The notes beneath the pieces are model-generated. The model saw nothing but the letters and a program-made list of their open reading frames with translations. It was not told where the DNA came from and did no database searches. Shown here piece after piece: positions 33,223 through 42,796 of a stretch of DNA of 64,000 bases (positions within the stretch are counted from its first letter, which is position 1; each line of letters begins with the position of its first letter). The stretch is from Arthrobacter sp. MYb229 (GTDB taxonomy: Bacteria > Actinomycetota > Actinomycetes > Actinomycetales > Micrococcaceae), in the NCBI RefSeq assembly GCF_002975405.1, contig NZ_PCPS01000001.1, positions 1,054,001-1,118,000 of the forward strand, read 5' to 3'. Made by a program: the position numbers and the translations under genes.

Positions 33223-36006
33223 TTAATCAAGGACGTTCGAATAGGCGATGACCCCACGCTTGACCAGGTCAACTGCCTGACGCGCGGACCTGACCAGCTC
33301 CACCGGCAGGTCGGTGTTCTTGGCGAACTGGTCCAAGGTGTCGATCACCTGCTTGGCCCAGCGCACAAAGTCGCCCGGGGCCATATCTCCCCCGCGCAGT
33401 GCGCTATTGAGCGAAGCGCCGCGCGACCACTTGTACATGGGCCAGATCAGTCCGGCCTCGGGCGGTGCGGTGGGGTTCAACCCCAGTGCCTCCTCGGCGT
33501 CCGACAGCGTGCCCCAGATATTGATCGTCTGGGTCCAGATATCGCCGACCCGGTCGGTGGGCATCTTCGGATCGGGCCTGTCGTAGTCACGGCGCCCCTG
33601 GTAGACCAGCGCCGCAACCACCGCGCAGAGCTCTTCGGGGTGCAGCCCGTTGAGCTTGCCGGTTTCCAGGACTTGGCTGGTCAACAGGTCGCGTTCGCCA
33701 TAGATGCGACGCAGCCGACGGCCCGAGGCGGTAATTTCGTAGTCTTCGCCGTCATTGCTGGGAATCAGGTAGTCGAACCGCTCGAGGACCTTGCAGACCT
33801 TGTCGAACTCGGTGGCGATCGTATTGGTGCGCCCGCGGATCGCGCGACGTGCCTTGTCCGTGTCCTTCTTCAGCTTCCAGTACCTATCGGCCCAGCGCAT
33901 ATGCGCATCCCGGTCGGAGCAGGCATGGCAGGGGTGGTCCTTCATGGCCAGGCGCAGCTTGTCGCTCTCGCGCTCGAAGGAGTCCGCTCCGTCGAAATTG
34001 AAGCTCTGGGCGTCCTGACGCGGAGGGCGTTCATCGGCGATCGCATTGCGCAAGGCGGTGGCCAGATCCCGGCGTTCCTTCGGGCTCTTTCCGGTGAACC
34101 CCTTGGGGATCCGGATGCGGGAGATGATCTCTATCGGACCGTTGAGGTCATCGACGGAGAGCCGGCGCAGTTGGCCTTCTTCGGTCAGTACCGTGTGGCG
34201 CGGGTTGTACAGCGACTCGTCCAGGGCGACGATGACCGCCCGCCCGAATCGTCGTCCGCCGGGCAGATCGACGACATCGCCGCGGATCACCGACTGCAGG
34301 GAATTTTCTGCGGCCGAGCGGCGGAGGTTCTTGCGGTTCTTGGCCGCCCGCTTCTCGGCTTCGGAAAGGTCGCGTTGGAGTTTCAGATATTCGCGGAAGT
34401 CCCCCAGATGGCATTCCATGGACTTCTCGTAGCCGGCCAACGACTCCTCACGCGAACGCACCTGCCGCGCCATGCCGACCACCGAACGGTCCGCCTGATA
34501 CTGCGCGAAAGACGACTCCAGGATCTGGCGGGTCTGTTCGCGTCCGAACTGCGCCAGCAGGTTGGTGGACATGTTGTAGGTCGGACGGAAGGAGGAATTC
34601 AGCGGGTAGGTACGCCGGGAGGCCAACCCGGCCAAGGCTTCCGGTTCGATATCCGGATTCCACAGCACGATCGAGTGGCCCTCGACATCGATGCCGCGGC
34701 GACCTGCGCGCCCGGTGAGCTGGGTGTACTCCCCCGAGGAGATCTGCACATGGGACTCACCGTTGAATTTCACCAGCTTTTCCAGTACCACCGAACGGGC
34801 CGGCATATTAACGCCCAAGGCCAACGTTTCGGTCGCGAAGACCACCTTGATCAGATTTCGGGCGAAAAGGTCCTCCACAATCTCTTTGAAGATCGGCAGA
34901 AGGCCTGCATGGTGCGAGGCGATCCCGCGCAGCAGTCCGTCGCGCCAGGACCAGAATTCGAGCACATCGAGGTCCTCACCGGGGATCCGGTAGGCGACCT
35001 CATCCAGCACCTCGGCGATCTGCGCGGCTTCCTCGTTCCTAGTGAGCCGCAGATCTGCCGCAACGCACTGCTGCAGGGCCATATCGCAGCCCTTGCGGGA
35101 GAAGATGAAGAAGATCGCCGGCAGCAGTTCGGCCTTATCCAACCGGGAGATCACGTCGCGGCGGCTGACCCGGCGGCTCTGGCCCGGTCCTTGGGCACGG
35201 CCGCGTTGCGGACCGCGTCCGCCACGCTGGGGGCGTCCGGCCGGACGGTTGCTGCGAACCAGCTTGCGCAATTCGGGGTTGACGCTGATCTTGGCATCCT
35301 CGTCCGCCGCCCGGTCAAAGGCGACGTCTTCGGCAAAGAGATCCACAAGCTCAGGGCCGACCATCACGTGCTGAAAGAGCGGGACCGGGCGATGCTCGGA
35401 GACGATGATGTCGGTCTGCCCGCGCACGGTATCCAGCCAACCACCGAATTCCTCGGCGTTGGATACGGTCGCCGACAAGGAAATTGTCTGCACGTTCGAG
35501 GGCAGGTGGATGATGACTTCTTCCCACACCGCGCCACGGAACTTATCGGCGAGATAATGGACCTCATCCATGATCACGTAGCCCAGCCCATCCAGCGTGC
35601 GGGAGTCCGCATAGAGCATATTGCGCAGCACTTCGGTGGTCATGACCACCACCTGGGCTTCGCTGTTGATCGAGGTGTCACCGGTGAGCAGCCCGACCTG
35701 CTCCGGCCCGTAGCGTTTGACCAGTTCGGAATACTTCTGGTTGCTCAACGCCTTGATCGGGGTGGTGTAGAAAGCCTTGCGGTGCTCGTGAATCGCCTGA
35801 TAGATAGCGAATTCACCGACTACCGTCTTGCCCGCACCGGTGGGCGCGGCCACCAGCACGCTATGGCCGTTGGCCACCGACTGGCAGGCTTGGGACTGGA
35901 ATTCATCGAGGTTGAAGGACACGCTGGCACGGAAGTCGGGCAAATAGGTGCCGCTTTCGACCTGTCGTTCCTTGGAATTCGCGTATCGCTCCGCGGGTGA
36001 AGTCAC
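33223..36006 (-). CDS. helY: DEAD/DEAH-box RNA helicase HelY (Ski2-like)
   Basis: A 927-residue superfamily 2 helicase: Walker A AAPTGAGKTVVGEFA, DEVH box (IMDEVHYLAD), SAT motif (SLSATVSNAEEF) and motif VI (QLTGRAGRRGIDVEG), followed by a long C-terminal DSHCT-type region. Related proteins act in RNA turnover. The start is taken at GTG 36006 because MTSPAERYA is the familiar beginning; the frame extends to a GTG at 36051. It follows tatC, as in many actinobacteria. Confidence 0.93.
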   Translation of the reverse strand: MTSPAERYANSKERQVESGTYLPDFRASVSFNLDEFQSQACQSVANGHSVLVAAPTGAGKTVVGEFAIYQAIHEHRKAFYTTPIKALSNQKYSELVKRYGPEQVGLLTGDTSINSEAQVVVMTTEVLRNMLYADSRTLDGLGYVIMDEVHYLADKFRGAVWEEVIIHLPSNVQTISLSATVSNAEEFGGWLDTVRGQTDIIVSEHRPVPLFQHVMVGPELVDLFAEDVAFDRAADEDAKISVNPELRKLVRSNRPAGRPQRGGRGPQRGRAQGPGQSRRVSRRDVISRLDKAELLPAIFFIFSRKGCDMALQQCVAADLRLTRNEEAAQIAEVLDEVAYRIPGEDLDVLEFWSWRDGLLRGIASHHAGLLPIFKEIVEDLFARNLIKVVFATETLALGVNMPARSVVLEKLVKFNGESHVQISSGEYTQLTGRAGRRGIDVEGHSIVLWNPDIEPEALAGLASRRTYPLNSSFRPTYNMSTNLLAQFGREQTRQILESSFAQYQADRSVVGMARQVRSREESLAGYEKSMECHLGDFREYLKLQRDLSEAEKRAAKNRKNLRRSAAENSLQSVIRGDVVDLPGGRRFGRAVIVALDESLYNPRHTVLTEEGQLRRLSVDDLNGPIEIISRIRIPKGFTGKSPKERRDLATALRNAIADERPPRQDAQSFNFDGADSFERESDKLRLAMKDHPCHACSDRDAHMRWADRYWKLKKDTDKARRAIRGRTNTIATEFDKVCKVLERFDYLIPSNDGEDYEITASGRRLRRIYGERDLLTSQVLETGKLNGLHPEELCAVVAALVYQGRRDYDRPDPKMPTDRVGDIWTQTINIWGTLSDAEEALGLNPTAPPEAGLIWPMYKWSRGASLNSALRGGDMAPGDFVRWAKQVIDTLDQFAKNTDLPVELVRSARQAVDLVKRGVIAYSNVLD

Positions 36007-36064
36007 TATCGGCCGTTCACTTTCTGGAACGGGATAGCCGTTCCGAAACACTTAGCTATTGGTG

Positions 36065-36916
36065 CTAGACCTCGGTACTTGGTTCATCGATCGATGAGGC
36101 GGTCCCGTCCGCCATATTCTCGTTTGCCGCATCTTGTGCCGCCTGCTTCTTGGCCCGCTTCTTGTCGTTCAGGAAGCAGAACAGCGTGGCCGCTGCGAAG
36201 GTCAGGAAGAGCGGTCCAGCTAGCGCGAACATGGTGATCGCGTCGCCGCCTGGTGCCGCCATGGCTGCCACGAGGGCGATGAGGAAGACGGTAATCCGCC
36301 AGTTCTTGAGAATGACCTTTGAATGCAGCACTCCGACCATGTTCAAACCCACCATCAAGACCGGTACCAGCATGGCCAGGCCGAAGGCGAGCAACAGGCG
36401 GAAGATAAATGGCAGGTAGGTATCGATGGTGAACAGAGTTTCGGAATTCTCCGGAGCCAGCCCGATAAAGAACTGCAATGCAAAAGGAAGCACGAAGTAG
36501 GCCATGGCCACGCCACCGAGGAACAAGGGTGCGGCTGCGGCGGCGAAGGAATAGCCCAGGCGGCGTTCCTTCTTTTTCAATCCGGGCACGATAAAGGCCC
36601 AGATCTGGTAGATCCAGACCGGGGAGGAAGCGACTATGCCAACGAAGATCGCGACCTTCAGCAGAATGTCGAAAGGAGACATTACCGCGGTGAAGTTCAC
36701 CGATCCCCCGGCTGCCTTCACCGGTTCGATGAGCAGCGCGAGGAGTTCGTCGTAGAGGAAGAACCCTGCCACGGTACCGATCGCCAGGGCGATCAACGAC
36801 TTGAAGAGCCGATTGCGCGCTTCGATCAGGTGGTCTTTGAGGGACATCCGCCCCTCGGCGTCTTTGGACCGCGTCTTTTTCTTGGACCGCGGTGCCTTAT
36901 CTTTGCTATTTACCAC
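36065..36916 (-). CDS. tatC: Twin-arginine translocase subunit TatC
   Basis: A 283-residue protein with six transmembrane helices; the N-terminus is basic, followed by MSLKDHLIEARNRLFKSL, and FFLYDELLALLIEPVKAAG forms the first loop. It is the receptor of the Tat export system for folded proteins. It starts at GTG 9 bases after tatA. The TAXI-type protein near 56 kb carries a possible Tat signal. Confidence 0.96.
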   Translation of the reverse strand: MVNSKDKAPRSKKKTRSKDAEGRMSLKDHLIEARNRLFKSLIALAIGTVAGFFLYDELLALLIEPVKAAGGSVNFTAVMSPFDILLKVAIFVGIVASSPVWIYQIWAFIVPGLKKKERRLGYSFAAAAAPLFLGGVAMAYFVLPFALQFFIGLAPENSETLFTIDTYLPFIFRLLLAFGLAMLVPVLMVGLNMVGVLHSKVILKNWRITVFLIALVAAMAAPGGDAITMFALAGPLFLTFAAATLFCFLNDKKRAKKQAAQDAANENMADGTASSIDEPSTEV

Positions 36917-36925
36917 TGAAAAGGT

Positions 36926-37141
36926 CTACGAGTTGTTCTTTTCGTCGGGATTCGGTTCATTCACGGTCCCGTCAACGGTTTCCGGCTTGTCATCGTCTTT
37001 CATCTGACGAACCTCAGACTTGAAAATACGCAGTGACTGACCCATTGAGCGCGCCAAACCCGGAAGCTTCGGCGCACCGAAGAGCAGCAATGCCAAAACG
37101 ATAATGATGACCAAATGCCATCCCTGTAAACCACCAAACAT
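36926..37141 (-). CDS. tatA: Sec-independent translocase subunit TatA
   Basis: A 71-residue protein: one helix ([14 protein letters not shown]), then [22 protein letters not shown], the amphipathic helix typical of TatA, and an acidic tail. It forms the pore-side component with TatC, encoded next. Confidence 0.96.
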   Translation of the reverse strand: MFGGLQGWHLVIIIVLALLLFGAPKLPGLARSMGQSLRIFKSEVRQMKDDDKPETVDGTVNEPNPDEKNNS

Positions 37142-37173
37142 GTTGGTTCCCTTCTCTCAAACTTAAGTCTACG

Positions 37174-37533
37174 TCAGAACAGATTCAGATCGCGCATGTT
37201 TTGCGCCTGTCCTCGATCACTGCGACGAGCCACGCGCTTAACACGTCGCGCCTCGATTCGTTCGGCTTTGCCCTTCAGCCTCTTCTTGGAGATCTTCTCT
37301 GGATCGCCATGAGTTGCATCGGTTCCGTGGGGGTACCGCCGCCCCACCGGCGCGTAGTCAACTACGCTGCCGGGCTTGGCGAATTCGCCGCTAATATGGT
37401 CAGCCGCGTCCGAGGCGCTGCCGAGCACGGCCATGCCGCGGCGGAACAAACGGAAGCCGGCAAACACCGCCAGGAGCAGCGTTGCAAGGACTAGGACGGT
37501 CCATAGGAGAACCCAAAACCACCAAGGAAGCAT
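37174..37533 (-). CDS. Hypothetical single-helix membrane protein
   Basis: A 119-residue protein with one N-terminal helix (about residues 3-29) and a basic, charged tail (KKRLKGKAERIEARRVKRVA). No family is recognised. It sits between pafBC and tatA with short gaps, a position that holds a similar small gene in related genomes by my recollection; role unknown. Confidence 0.75.
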   Translation of the reverse strand: MLPWWFWVLLWTVLVLATLLLAVFAGFRLFRRGMAVLGSASDAADHISGEFAKPGSVVDYAPVGRRYPHGTDATHGDPEKISKKRLKGKAERIEARRVKRVARRSDRGQAQNMRDLNLF

Positions 37534-37536
37534 CTA

Positions 37537-39540
37537 TCAATCCTCATACATTCTGATAGCGTCGTCCAACCACTTAGTCACGCGTTCGCGTGTAGCGTCA
37601 GGGGCGACTACAGCAATCTTACCGCCGTTGCGGGCCACCCAAGGGGCCGCAACGAGATGGTCCGATAGCTGCACTTTCGCGAGATGACCCGAGTCAACCT
37701 TGGATTGAGACCATGCTACCGGGTTGAACGCCTCGATCACCGGCAGAACGTCCTGATGCACGAAAAATTCAACTACTAGATCATCGCTGTTTGCCGAATA
37801 GCTGAAATCCAGCTTCTCGACATCCCGATGGCGCTCGGTGAGTTCAAAGCGCTCCCCGGTGAGCGTGACTTCGAGCACGCGGTCAACCCGGAAGGTGAGG
37901 ATTGCCTCGCGGGTACGGCACCACGCACGCAGGTACTGGACCGGACCGTCTTCGATGATCCGCAAGGGTTCAATGACGCGCAACTGGTGGGTTTGCGAAT
38001 TCGCCGAATAGTAGTCGATTTCCACGACCTCGGCGTTGCGCAGCGCCTGGATCAGCTGGCCCGGAATGTCATGCTCGCGGACCTGGGTCAAGGCAAAGCC
38101 CAACGCCCCATTCCACCCCTCGAAGCGTGCCACCGCGGCATTGATCTTCTCCAACGCGGTCTGCAGCACGTCGCGGTGTTCAAATTCCGGGATGCTGCCC
38201 AGGGCGTTCAAACCGCCCAGCACCGCCACGGCTTCCAGCGGGGCAAGCTTTTGCGGTTCGGCAAGCAGGGCCGCGTTGGAGATGGTGACTACGTCCGAAT
38301 CCAGATCGCCATCGTTCACGTTGATCAGTTCATCGTGCTGGCCATTTGGCACACCGCACATCATGATCATCGCCAGCTCGTCGCGGACCTTCGCCTGCGT
38401 CAACGAGTAGCGTTCGCTCAACTCGCCGATGGTCGCCGAGCCCTGGGCGACCACGAACTGGATCATGTCGATATTCCGCATCACCTGCTGGGCGGTTGAG
38501 CTTCGTCCCATGGCGCGGTGCGGCGTGAACTTTGCGCTCTGCACCGCCGGGCGCGTGGGAATATCGGCCTGCGCCGCACGGGCCTGGCGGAGAATAGCGG
38601 CCACCTGGGAAACCAGTGGTGCTGGTTCCAGAACCCTGATGGACGCCCCGAAGCTGGCTAGCTCGGCCGCAAAGGAATGCCGGTCGGCGTATCCGATATT
38701 GAGCGTCGCGGAGCTGCGCGTCCCGTTGATCGCACGGGCCCGCAGCGGAGTGGCCCGCTCGTCGAGCAGTTCGATGACCGCAAGATGCCCGGGGTTGCGC
38801 AGGTCAAAATCCTGGAGCACCCGAGTCATCGAAAAATCTTCTGGGCGTGCCCGGTAATCCCCGCTGGAGGCACCGTCGCGGCGTACCTGGGTGGCAAAGT
38901 TTCCCTGCACGCGGTTGAGCCTGAAAACGCGCTGCGCGGCGCGCGAGTGGTCCCAGCCGGTGAAGTACCAGTTGCCGAATCGTTGGCCGATCCCCCACAT
39001 ATCCACGACGCGCTTGGTCGTGTTTCCCTGGGCGTCCTGGTAGTCGAACTTCAGCGTTTTCCTGTTGAAAACCGCCAGCGCGCAGCTCTTGAAATTTGGG
39101 TCGTCCATGGACAGCCGCGGGAGCATCGCCGCGGCATAAGGGGCGATGCTCAGCTCGGTGCTCTGCTTGCCGGTGATGCGCGCGGCGGCGCTGAGCGCGA
39201 GAGCTTGGAGTTTCGAATCCTTCCAGAGGCTCGCCGCGAGGGCGATCATCCCGGTTTCGGCGACGGTGAAGTCCACTGCGGGCAAGAACCAGTCGCTGGT
39301 ATCGATCCGGTAGTACGCCGTCCCGTCGACGCTTTCGGAGATCAGCCGCAGCCCGAACTCGTTGCGGATCTCGTCCTTCAACCGTTCGATGGCCTTTTCA
39401 CGGGCCTCCGGGTTGCCACCGGGGTTCAGATAGTCTCCGATGCGTTCGGCATTGAACTTCCGTTCGGTAGTCGCCAACGCGTAGATGAGACTTGTCAGGC
39501 GTTCCGCCTTGCTGGGTCCGTCACTCTGCTTTGTGCTCAC
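37537..39540 (-). CDS. pafBC: PafB-PafC fusion, WYL-domain transcriptional regulator
   Basis: A 667-residue protein holding two complete HTH-WYL units in series. Unit 1 (PafB-like) covers residues 1 to about 320 with HTH start ERLTSLIYALATTERKFNAE. Unit 2 (PafC-like) starts near residue 345 with RNIDMIQFVVAQGSATIGEL. In mycobacteria PafB and PafC are two proteins forming a heterodimer that controls the RecA-independent DNA damage response; here they are one chain, as known in some Micrococcales. It lies close to the pupylation locus. Confidence 0.93.
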   Translation of the reverse strand: MSTKQSDGPSKAERLTSLIYALATTERKFNAERIGDYLNPGGNPEAREKAIERLKDEIRNEFGLRLISESVDGTAYYRIDTSDWFLPAVDFTVAETGMIALAASLWKDSKLQALALSAAARITGKQSTELSIAPYAAAMLPRLSMDDPNFKSCALAVFNRKTLKFDYQDAQGNTTKRVVDMWGIGQRFGNWYFTGWDHSRAAQRVFRLNRVQGNFATQVRRDGASSGDYRARPEDFSMTRVLQDFDLRNPGHLAVIELLDERATPLRARAINGTRSSATLNIGYADRHSFAAELASFGASIRVLEPAPLVSQVAAILRQARAAQADIPTRPAVQSAKFTPHRAMGRSSTAQQVMRNIDMIQFVVAQGSATIGELSERYSLTQAKVRDELAMIMMCGVPNGQHDELINVNDGDLDSDVVTISNAALLAEPQKLAPLEAVAVLGGLNALGSIPEFEHRDVLQTALEKINAAVARFEGWNGALGFALTQVREHDIPGQLIQALRNAEVVEIDYYSANSQTHQLRVIEPLRIIEDGPVQYLRAWCRTREAILTFRVDRVLEVTLTGERFELTERHRDVEKLDFSYSANSDDLVVEFFVHQDVLPVIEAFNPVAWSQSKVDSGHLAKVQLSDHLVAAPWVARNGGKIAVVAPDATRERVTKWLDDAIRMYED

Positions 39541-39590
39541 GTGCCTACCCTAACGAACTTCCACGCCGATCTAAGACTTTGAAGACGAGG

Positions 39591-39634
39591 AAAGCCCCAA
39601 GAATTGCGAAAATGTACGCAACTCTTGGGGCTTT
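39591..39634 (-). terminator. Terminator after the small FKBP gene
   Basis: Stem AAAGCCCCAAGA-A-TTGCG with CGCAA-C-TCTTGGGGCTTT (one mismatch) and an 8-base loop lies 10 bases after the FKBP stop on the minus strand. Confidence 0.75.
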
Positions 39635-39644
39635 CTTCAATGAA

Positions 39645-40040
39645 TTATTTGGTTCCCATCAGGTCAACCACGAAGATCAAGGCTTCGTTCGGCGCGATGG
39701 CACCCGGTGCGCCGCGTTCGCCGTAGGCCAACTCGGAAGGGATCTCCAGACGGCGGCGACCGCCGACCTTCATGCCCAACAGGCCCTGGTCCCAACCCTG
39801 GATGACCATGCCGACGCCCACTGGGAAGTCGAGGGTCGAACCACGGTTCCAGGACGCGTCGAACTCTTCGCCCGTGGACCAGGAAACGCCTACATAGTGC
39901 GCCTGGACGGTGGTGCCCGGGGTGACCTCGGCGCCGTCGCCCTCGATCAGGTCGGTGATGACCAGCTCGGTGGGCGCGTCGGTACCTGGAAAGTCGATTT
40001 CAGGCTTGGTGCGGTCGTAATTACGTTCTCCAAAGGACAT
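39645..40040 (-). CDS. FKBP-type peptidyl-prolyl isomerase
   Basis: A 131-residue cytoplasmic FKBP: VQAHYVGVSWSTGEEFDASW, then VIQGWDQGLLGMKVGGRR and AYGERGAPGAIAPNEALIF. It is a full single domain without signal. It follows the FKBP lipoprotein gene by 16 bases, so the two are an operon of one cytoplasmic and one exported isomerase. Confidence 0.94.
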   Translation of the reverse strand: MSFGERNYDRTKPEIDFPGTDAPTELVITDLIEGDGAEVTPGTTVQAHYVGVSWSTGEEFDASWNRGSTLDFPVGVGMVIQGWDQGLLGMKVGGRRRLEIPSELAYGERGAPGAIAPNEALIFVVDLMGTK

Positions 40041-40056
40041 GTTTACGGCCTTTCTG

Positions 40057-40989
40057 TTACTTGCTTTCGGTTACCTTGTCTAATTCTACGTAGAACACCA
40101 GCGGTCCGGTTGGACGTCCGGAGGAAACGTCGTCACCGTAGGCCATATTCGACGGGATGGTCAGCAAGACCTTGCTGCCTTCCTTCAGGCCCTTCAGGCC
40201 TTCGAGCCAGCCCTCGATCACGCCGCCGGACATCTTCATGTCAAAGCCCTTGTCGTCGCCGAAGTTTCCGTCGAACTTCTTGCCGTCTTCCCAACGCACG
40301 CCATGGTAGTGGACGTTGGCGCTGGCGGTTTCGGTGGCTTCCGGACCGGTGCCCTCTTCGAGGACATCCACTACGAGGCCCTCGGGTGCCTCGGTGTCCT
40401 TAGGGATGGTGATGATCGGGTCGCCCTTGCCGGTCTTTACGGTTGGCAGTTTCCCGTCGTCCTTCAGCTTCTTGACCTCGTCCTGGGTCAGCGGCTTGCT
40501 GGCACCGACGGAGTCGGCGATCTTGATGACGATCAGGCGTTCGGCGCGAGCGCCCTCGGCAGGCTCGGCGATGCTGCCGTCGGGCTGCTGCACTCCGTCG
40601 ATGGCCGCGTAGGCGATCCAGTCCCCGACCTGCGAGGTCAGCAGGGTCTCATAGAGTTCAGGCATCTGCTCTTTAAGCGTGGCGTCCACCGGCATCTGCG
40701 TGGTGGCGCCAGTGAAGTTTTCGTTGGTCAGCTGCCCATCGATGGTCTTGTAGAGGCCCGACTGGATGTCGATGGTGTCGCCATCTTTGATATCGGGACC
40801 ATCACCCTCGACGACGGTGACTGCCTCTTCCTTCTCGGTAAGCAGCGGAGCCTTGAAATTGACCTCGGGCGCGGTCTGCTCGTCTGCGGCTGGCTTCACC
40901 TCGACCTTGCTCACGGAGCTGGAGCCCGAACCACAGGAGACGAGGGCCAAGACGGACGCGGTTGCACATACTGCCAAAACTTTTCGCAC
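40057..40989 (-). CDS. Exported FKBP-type isomerase lipoprotein
   Basis: A 310-residue protein with a lipoprotein signal (MRKVLAVCATASVLALVSCG, lipobox LVSC with Cys 19). A C-terminal FKBP domain (about residues 205-310) has VHYHGVRWEDGKKFDG and AYGDDVSSGRPTGPLVFYVE. The middle region (residues about 55-190) looks like a second, degenerate FKBP domain. It probably assists folding outside the membrane. Confidence 0.92.
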   Translation of the reverse strand: MRKVLAVCATASVLALVSCGSGSSSVSKVEVKPAADEQTAPEVNFKAPLLTEKEEAVTVVEGDGPDIKDGDTIDIQSGLYKTIDGQLTNENFTGATTQMPVDATLKEQMPELYETLLTSQVGDWIAYAAIDGVQQPDGSIAEPAEGARAERLIVIKIADSVGASKPLTQDEVKKLKDDGKLPTVKTGKGDPIITIPKDTEAPEGLVVDVLEEGTGPEATETASANVHYHGVRWEDGKKFDGNFGDDKGFDMKMSGGVIEGWLEGLKGLKEGSKVLLTIPSNMAYGDDVSSGRPTGPLVFYVELDKVTESK

Positions 40990-41108
40990 GAATCTTCTTT
41001 CCGATAAGAATTATTTGTTCTGCTGACGCATCTTGCCGAAGCAAGGGCGCGCGACGATCTGCATCTAGCTTAGGGGTATTTACTGTGAAAATACTTGTTT
41101 TCAGCTGG

Positions 41109-42482
41109 TCATACGGGGCGGCGCATCACTTCAATGAGCTCATCAACCGACGAATTAGAGGTGGCAAAGGGATCCTTGCACAACACGACCCCGCCCTCGC
41201 CTTCCTCATACTTCATATGGACCCAGTCGGTTGAGTAGCGCCGGCCGGTGGCGCGCGCGGCGCGAATGAATTTGCTGCGCAGAGCCGCACGGGTGGTGGC
41301 CGGCGGGTTCTCCACCGCGTCGTGGATCATCGCCGGATCAAGCACCGAACTGGCCAGTCCGCGGCGGCGCAACAGATGGAAGAGCCCGCGGTTCGGGTCG
41401 ATGTCGTGATAGGTCAGGTTCAGCTGCGCGATCCGAGGCGAATCCAGTGCCAAGTCGTTCTTCTTCGCATATCCGGTGATCAGCTTGTGCTTGATCGCCC
41501 AGTCGATATCCTGGTCGATCGGCGAGAAGTCCTGGCTTTCGATGGCGACGAGCACCCGCTCCCACAATTCGAGAACCCGTTCGACCTGGTCGTGGTGTGC
41601 CCCATGGCGGGCCACAAACGCCTTGACCAGTTCCAGGATCTTCCACTGCAATTGCAAGGCCGTCGGCTCGTCGCCGGACATCAAACGCACCACCGTTTGG
41701 CCGGTGAATTCATGGGAGATGCTGCGGATCGAGCGGATCGGATTTTCCAGGCGCAGATCATGGTAGATCTCCCCCGACTCGATCAGCCGCAAGACCAGGT
41801 CGGTGGCCCCGATCTTCAGCAGCTGCGTGGTTTCGCTCATCGAGGAATCCCCCACGATGACATGCAGGCGGCGATGGTATTCGGCATCGGCATGCGGTTC
41901 GTCGCGGGTGTTGATAATCGGCCTCGAACGGGTGGTCGCCGAGGAGACGCCCTCCCACATATGGTCCGCACGCTGGGAGAACACAAATTTGGTTTGGTCC
42001 TGAACCTGCACCAGATGCCCGGCACCGCAGAGCAGCTGGCGGGTGACCAAGAATGGAATGAGCATGTCGGCGAGCCGCTTGAACTCGATTTTGCGTGGAA
42101 TCAAGTAGTTCTCGTGGCAGCCGTAGGAGTTGCCGGCCGAGTCCACGTTGTTCTTGAACAGGAACAAACGGCCCTCGTGGCCTTCTTCGAGCAGCTGCTC
42201 CTCGGCCTGCTCGACCAAATCGAGCATCACCGCCTCCCCCGCCCGGTCATGGGCGATCAGCTGCAGGAGCTGATCGCATTCGGCGGTGGCGTATTCCGGA
42301 TGGGAACCGACGTCGAGATAGAGCCGCGAACCGTTGTTCAGGAACACGTTGGAGCTACGCCCCCAGGCGACGACCGGCCGGAAAAGGTGCCGTGCCGCGT
42401 CTTCCGGGGTGAGCCGCCGCCCGTCGGACGGCACGTAATTCAGCCCAAACTCGGTCTCCAGACCGAAGATTCTGCGATCCAC
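41109..42482 (-). CDS. pafA: Pup-protein ligase PafA
   Basis: A 457-residue glutamine-synthetase-like ligase that attaches Pup to lysines of target proteins. The N-terminus MDRRIFGLETEFGLNY carries the ATP/Mg residues (ETEFG), followed by FLNNGSRLYLDVGSHPEYAT and the NTRDEPHA segment shared with Dop. It starts at a GTG only 62 bases after the pup stop; the prcB and prcA genes that often sit here are missing. Confidence 0.97.
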   Translation of the reverse strand: MDRRIFGLETEFGLNYVPSDGRRLTPEDAARHLFRPVVAWGRSSNVFLNNGSRLYLDVGSHPEYATAECDQLLQLIAHDRAGEAVMLDLVEQAEEQLLEEGHEGRLFLFKNNVDSAGNSYGCHENYLIPRKIEFKRLADMLIPFLVTRQLLCGAGHLVQVQDQTKFVFSQRADHMWEGVSSATTRSRPIINTRDEPHADAEYHRRLHVIVGDSSMSETTQLLKIGATDLVLRLIESGEIYHDLRLENPIRSIRSISHEFTGQTVVRLMSGDEPTALQLQWKILELVKAFVARHGAHHDQVERVLELWERVLVAIESQDFSPIDQDIDWAIKHKLITGYAKKNDLALDSPRIAQLNLTYHDIDPNRGLFHLLRRRGLASSVLDPAMIHDAVENPPATTRAALRSKFIRAARATGRRYSTDWVHMKYEEGEGGVVLCKDPFATSNSSVDELIEVMRRPV

Positions 42483-42544
42483 CAGAAGTTACTTCCCCTC
42501 AATGATGTTGCCCATAGGCAACGGTTACCTGCTGCACCCGCGGG

Positions 42545-42730
42545 TTACTGGCCACCCTTTTGGACGAATCCACGCACGAACTCTTCGGCATTCGACTCGA
42601 GCACCGAGTCGATTTCATCGAGCAGGTCATCGACGCCTGCGCTGGTGCCGGTCGTGTTCGCCTGCACCTGCTCGGCTTCGAGCGCTTGCGCTTGGGTTTC
42701 GCGGCGAGCCGAGAAATTTTCCTGGGTCAT
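42545..42730 (-). CDS. pup: Prokaryotic ubiquitin-like protein Pup
   Basis: A 61-residue disordered protein modifier. The C-terminal half (DDLLDEIDSVLESNAEEFVR, then GFVQKGGQ) is the conserved region; it ends in Gly-Gly-Gln, so Dop must deamidate it to Glu before ligation. AGGAG precedes the ATG. It is flanked by dop and pafA. Confidence 0.97.
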   Translation of the reverse strand: MTQENFSARRETQAQALEAEQVQANTTGTSAGVDDLLDEIDSVLESNAEEFVRGFVQKGGQ

Positions 42731-42796
42731 GGTCTTCTCCTAAAGTCTGTCGAAACGCCACGTTTTTGCGCGCCTCTGGTTTTCATTCTGCGCCGT

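Noticed and set aside
33157-36000. A 947-codon open frame on the plus strand opposite helY
   Set aside because: It is a mirror of the helY codon pattern in high-GC DNA; its translation shows no domain and the minus strand has all helicase motifs.
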